DNA of 8,352 nt, taken from NCBI GenBank assembly GCA_016873405.1, contig VGXH01000063.1:1-8352 (forward strand), given 5' to 3'. The stretch's first letter is position 1. The number at the start of each line of letters is the position of its first letter. A model generated the notes under the pieces. It did not search any database, was not told the DNA's origin, and saw only the letters and a program-made list of their open reading frames with translations. Position numbers and translations under genes: made by a program. This DNA comes from a bacterium (lineage in GTDB: Bacteria; Krumholzibacteriota; Krumholzibacteria; LZORAL124-64-63). Shown piece by piece: positions 5,948 through 8,352 of the stretch.

Positions 5948-5976
5948 TTGACAGCGGCGCCGGCGGTCCCGATGAT
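5948..5976 (+). promoter_or_regulatory. Promoter of tRNA-Leu
   Basis: An exact TTGACA -35 (5948-5953) and GATGAT -10 (5971-5976, 4 of 6) are separated by 17 nt. The expected start near 5983 leaves a leader of about 22 nt. Because no clear terminator follows tRNA-Leu, this promoter could also contribute transcription of the downstream glycosyltransferases. Confidence 0.6.
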
Positions 5977-6004
5977 GGCATCGGCGACGGCGACCGCGTC
6001 CGGG

Positions 6005-6091
6005 GCCGGGATGGCGAAACGGGTAGACGCAAGGGACTTAAAATCCCTCGGAGCACGCTCCGTGCCGGTTCGAGTCCGGCTCCCGGCACCA
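6005..6091 (+). tRNA. tRNA-Leu(UAA)
   Basis: 87 nt, class II, with encoded CCA (6089-6091). The acceptor stem pairs GCCGGGA (6005-6011) with TCCCGGC (6081-6087), and the discriminator is A, as expected for leucine. The anticodon stem AGGGA/TCCCT closes CTTAAAA with anticodon TAA at 6039-6041. The long variable arm (6049-6062) forms CGGAG/CTCCG. The T stem GCCGG/CCGGC holds TTCGAGT. Confidence 0.97.
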
Positions 6092-6095
6092 TGAG

Positions 6096-6127
6096 CGGCG
6101 CCTCCGGCGGCGCCGGCCGCTTCGGCC
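6096..6127 (+). repeat. Two adjacent GC hairpins between tRNA-Leu and the next gene
   Basis: CGGCGCC (6096-6102) pairs with GGCGCCG (6109-6115) over a 6-nt loop, followed by GGCCG (6115-6119) with CGGCC (6123-6127). Neither is followed by a T run. They start 5 nt after the tRNA CCA end and could define a processing or weak termination point between the tRNA and the glycosyltransferase mRNA. Confidence 0.45.
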
Positions 6128-6172
6128 TCCGGCGCGCCGCCGGCACCCACCGCAGCCCAGGGGGAATCCCGC

Positions 6173-7318
6173 GTGCGCCTGGCCTTCCTGTCCATCGGCC
6201 GCCACATCCACACCGAGCGCTGGATCCGCTGGTTCGCCGACCAGGGACACGACTGCCACCTGCTGACCGTGCAGCCGGGGGACGTGCCGGGCGTGACCGT
6301 GCACGACATCCGGCGGGGAGCCGGACCCAAGCCGCTGCGCTACGCCGCGTCGCTGGTCGCGGTGCGGGGGCTGCTGCGGCGCCTGCGTCCGGACCTGCTC
6401 AACACGCACTTCCTGACCGGCTACGGCTACTGGGGGCGCTTCAGCGGCTTCCACCCGAACGTGCTGACGGTCTGGGGCGACGACGTCTACGTGACGCCGT
6501 TCGAGAGCGCGGTGAAGAACCGGCTCGCGCGCGCGGCGCTGCGCGGCTGCGACGCGCTGACCGGCGACTCGGCCGACATTCTGGCCGTGGCCGCGACGCT
6601 GGGCGCCGATCCGGCGCGCAGCTTCCGCGTGCTGTGGGGCGTCGACTTCGACGTCTTCCGGCCCGGCGCGGAGCCGGACTGGCGCGCCGCCCGCGGATTC
6701 GCGCCCGACGATCTGGTGTTCTTCTCGCCGCGCAGCTACACGCAGCCGTACTACAACATCGACATCGTGATCGCGGCGGCCTCCCGCGTGGCCGCCGAGC
6801 AACCGCGCGCGCGCTTCCTCTTCAGCGGCTACGAGGGGGATCCGGCGCCGTTCGCCGCGCTGGTCAGACAGGCCGGGCTCGAGGGCCGCGCGGTGGTCGC
6901 CGGCCGGCTCCCGCACGACGAGTTCGCCGTCGCGCTGCGGGCCTGCGACGCCTTCATCTCGGTGCCCTCGGTCGACGCCACCGCCGTCAGCCTGCTGGAA
7001 GCCCTGGCGACCGCCCGGCCGGCGATCGTGTCGAGCCTGGCCTCGGCCCGCGAGTGGGTGCAGGACGGCGTCTCGGGGCTGGTGGTGCCGCCGCGGGACG
7101 TCGCGGCGCTGGCCGCGGCGATGCTGCGCCTGGCCGGCGACGGCGCGCTGCGGCGGGGGCTGGGCGACGGAGCCCTCGCGGTCGCGCGGCGCCACGCCGG
7201 CTTCGCCGGGAACATGCGGCTGGTCGACGCCGTCTTCGCGCACCTGCTGACGGGGGCGCCGTGGCCCGCCGACGCCAGCCTGGCGGTTCTGCGCCGACCG
7301 GAGGCGGGCCGCCCGTGA
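6173..7318 (+). CDS. Family 4 glycosyltransferase with a DX7E variant motif
   Basis: 381 residues from a GTG that has AGGGGGA 7 nt upstream. The N-terminal half is a GT-B acceptor domain beginning RLAFLSIGRHIHTERWIRWF, with LLNTHFLTGYGYWG (75-88) and VWGDDVYV (100-107). The C-terminal half binds the nucleotide sugar: FFSPRSYTQPYYN (183-195), ARFLFSGYEG (213-222), GRLPHDE (244-250) and the motif PSVDATAVSLLEAL, where Asp268 replaces the first Glu of the usual EX7E and Glu276 is kept. Related GT4 proteins with a D-x-T variant exist, so it is probably active. It is the only GT gene here preceded by a tRNA. It overlaps the next gene by 4 nt (GTGA, 7315-7318). Substrates are unknown; a role in the same glycan as the upstream genes is inferred from position. 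Confidence 0.88.
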   Translation: MRLAFLSIGRHIHTERWIRWFADQGHDCHLLTVQPGDVPGVTVHDIRRGAGPKPLRYAASLVAVRGLLRRLRPDLLNTHFLTGYGYWGRFSGFHPNVLTVWGDDVYVTPFESAVKNRLARAALRGCDALTGDSADILAVAATLGADPARSFRVLWGVDFDVFRPGAEPDWRAARGFAPDDLVFFSPRSYTQPYYNIDIVIAAASRVAAEQPRARFLFSGYEGDPAPFAALVRQAGLEGRAVVAGRLPHDEFAVALRACDAFISVPSVDATAVSLLEALATARPAIVSSLASAREWVQDGVSGLVVPPRDVAALAAAMLRLAGDGALRRGLGDGALAVARRHAGFAGNMRLVDAVFAHLLTGAPWPADASLAVLRRPEAGRP

Positions 7319-8298
7319 TCCTCTCGGTCGTCACGCCGACGCGCGACAAGCGCCCGCTGCTGGAGCGGACGCTGGCGGCGCTGCGTCGGCAGCAGCTGCC
7401 GTCGGACACGCCGTGGGAGATGGTGGTCGTCGACGACGGCTCCACCGACGACACCGGCGCTTGGCTGGCGGGCCAAGGCGGCGAAGCCGGCCCGCCGCTG
7501 CGCGTGGTCACCCCGCCGGCCAACGTGGGCCGCGCGCGCGCGCGCAACCTGGGCGCCGCGGCCGCCCGCGGGCGTTGGCTGCTCTTCCTGGACGACGACA
7601 TCGTCGCGCCGCCGGGCCTGCTGGCCGCGCACCTGGACCTGCTGCGCAGACACCCGGGCGACGGGGTGATCGGCCTCGCGGTGACCGCGCCCGAACTCGT
7701 CGACGCCCCGCACCTGCGCTACCTGGACACGCGCGGCGTCGCGAAGCTGCCGCCGGGACCGGCGCCCGCCCGCTACTTCGTGACCCAGAACGCTTCGGTG
7801 CCCCGCGAGGCGTTCGCGGCGATCGGCGGCTTCGACGAGGGGTTCGGCTCCTACGGATTCGAGGACATGGAGGTCGCCTTCCGGCTGGAGGACCAGGCCG
7901 GGGTCCGCTTCCGCTGCCTGCCTGCGCCCGTGCCGGTGCACGTGCACCACCACACGCTGGACCAGCTGCTGGCCAAGCGCCGCGAGTGCGGGCACGGCTC
8001 GCTGCAGCGCCTGGCGGCCGGTCATCCGGCCCGCCTGCGGGAGATGTCCATGCACCACGTGCTGGACGGGGCCGGGCAGGGGGCGCCGGGCGCCACGACG
8101 CGCGTGCTGCGCGCCTGCCTCGACGCCGGGCTGGTCCGCCCGCTGCCGGACCTCCTGCGCCGCTGGCCCCTGGGTCGGGGCTCCCGGCCCCCGGCGTTCG
8201 GCCTGTACTGCCGCCTGATGAACCTCGCCGTCCTGGCGGCGTACCGCCAGGGTGTCAGGGAATGGGCGGCCAAACATGTCGATCTGGCAGAGTCTTGA
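7315..8298 (+). CDS. Family 2 glycosyltransferase (GT-A fold)
   Basis: 327 residues. GT2 enzymes are inverting and use a divalent metal to bind the nucleotide sugar. The protein begins ILSVVTPTRDKRP, shows VVVDDGSTDDT (37-47) for nucleotide binding, NVGRARARNLG (70-80), the metal-binding DDD in FLDDDI (93-95), and GGFDEGFGSYGFEDMEVAFRL (from 171) with the ED pair (183-184) where the catalytic base is expected. A histidine-rich HVHHHT (209-214) follows the catalytic domain, then about 110 less conserved residues. A weakly hydrophobic stretch near 296-311 (FGLYCRLMNLAVLAAY) could be a membrane-touching helix. The GTG at 7315 overlaps the previous TGA, with GGAGG 10 nt upstream, indicating translational coupling. 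The frame is open far upstream to 5635, but that part crosses the tRNA genes and is not coding. Confidence 0.88.
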   Translation: MILSVVTPTRDKRPLLERTLAALRRQQLPSDTPWEMVVVDDGSTDDTGAWLAGQGGEAGPPLRVVTPPANVGRARARNLGAAAARGRWLLFLDDDIVAPPGLLAAHLDLLRRHPGDGVIGLAVTAPELVDAPHLRYLDTRGVAKLPPGPAPARYFVTQNASVPREAFAAIGGFDEGFGSYGFEDMEVAFRLEDQAGVRFRCLPAPVPVHVHHHTLDQLLAKRRECGHGSLQRLAAGHPARLREMSMHHVLDGAGQGAPGATTRVLRACLDAGLVRPLPDLLRRWPLGRGSRPPAFGLYCRLMNLAVLAAYRQGVREWAAKHVDLAES

Positions 8299-8352
8299 TG
8301 GCGGTCTGACATGACGCGATGGCGGACGGGCGCCCCGATCGCGCCACGGCGC
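8299..8352 (+). other. Right-edge tail, possible start of another gene
   Basis: After the GT2 stop, ATG codons at 8311 and 8319 are each open to the window edge in different frames, but only 14 and 11 codons are visible and neither has a convincing Shine-Dalgarno. An ATG overlapping the stop (8298) ends after three codons. A further glycan gene here is plausible but not shown. Confidence 0.2.

Noticed and set aside
6829..8277. Minus-strand 482-codon ORF opposite the GT4 and GT2 genes
   Set aside because: Same reasoning: no domain motifs, biased composition, and convincing genes on the other strand.

Overview
The window is strongly GC-rich bacterial DNA. It carries bacterial tRNA genes with encoded CCA ends, an intrinsic terminator, sigma-70-like promoters, GTG starts and a 4-nt gene overlap. 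The sequence does not fix a taxon. A GC-rich Gram-negative-type lineage (deltaproteobacterial, FCB-group or an uncultured candidate phylum) would fit the undecaprenyl-phosphate glycan genes and the 442-residue inositol-3-phosphate synthase, but this is inference.

Layout. Bases 1-1993 (minus strand) hold a two-gene unit: inositol-3-phosphate synthase (665-1993), then after 25 nt a metallo-beta-lactamase-fold hydrolase of the glyoxalase II-like type (1-639), whose last residues lie off the left edge. Bases 1994-2378 are a divergent control region with a candidate promoter on each strand, a 9-bp GC inverted repeat between them, and a stem-loop in each 5' leader. Bases 2379-5551 (plus strand) hold three glycan genes: an initiating phosphoglycosyl transferase (2379-3113), a Gfo/Idh/MocA sugar dehydrogenase (3265-4290) and a GT4 glycosyltransferase (4388-5551). 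A 12-bp tandem repeat of seven units (4282-4365) separates the last two and includes the dehydrogenase stop codon. Bases 5548-6091 carry tRNA-Gly(GCC), tRNA-Cys(GCA) and tRNA-Leu(UAA). Each has its own exact TTGACA -35 box; a classical terminator follows Cys and a T-less hairpin follows Gly. Bases 6173-8298 carry a second GT4 glycosyltransferase and a GT2 glycosyltransferase joined by a GTGA overlap. The last 54 bases may contain the start of another gene.

How the genes could work together. The phosphoglycosyl transferase would load a first sugar-phosphate onto undecaprenyl phosphate at the inner face of the membrane. The dehydrogenase would help make a modified nucleotide sugar, and the three glycosyltransferases would extend the chain, giving a surface polysaccharide or glycan repeat unit. 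No flippase, polymerase or ligase is visible here. The divergent inositol-3-phosphate synthase would supply inositol phosphate; a link to the glycan is possible but only suggested by position.

The most unusual points are the individually promoted tRNA trio placed inside the glycan locus, in the same order as E. coli glyW-cysT-leuZ; the in-frame 12-bp repeat that duplicates the end of the dehydrogenase gene; and the structured leaders in the divergent region. I found no CRISPR array, transposase, integrase or toxin-antitoxin pair, and nothing that clearly amounts to a new system.
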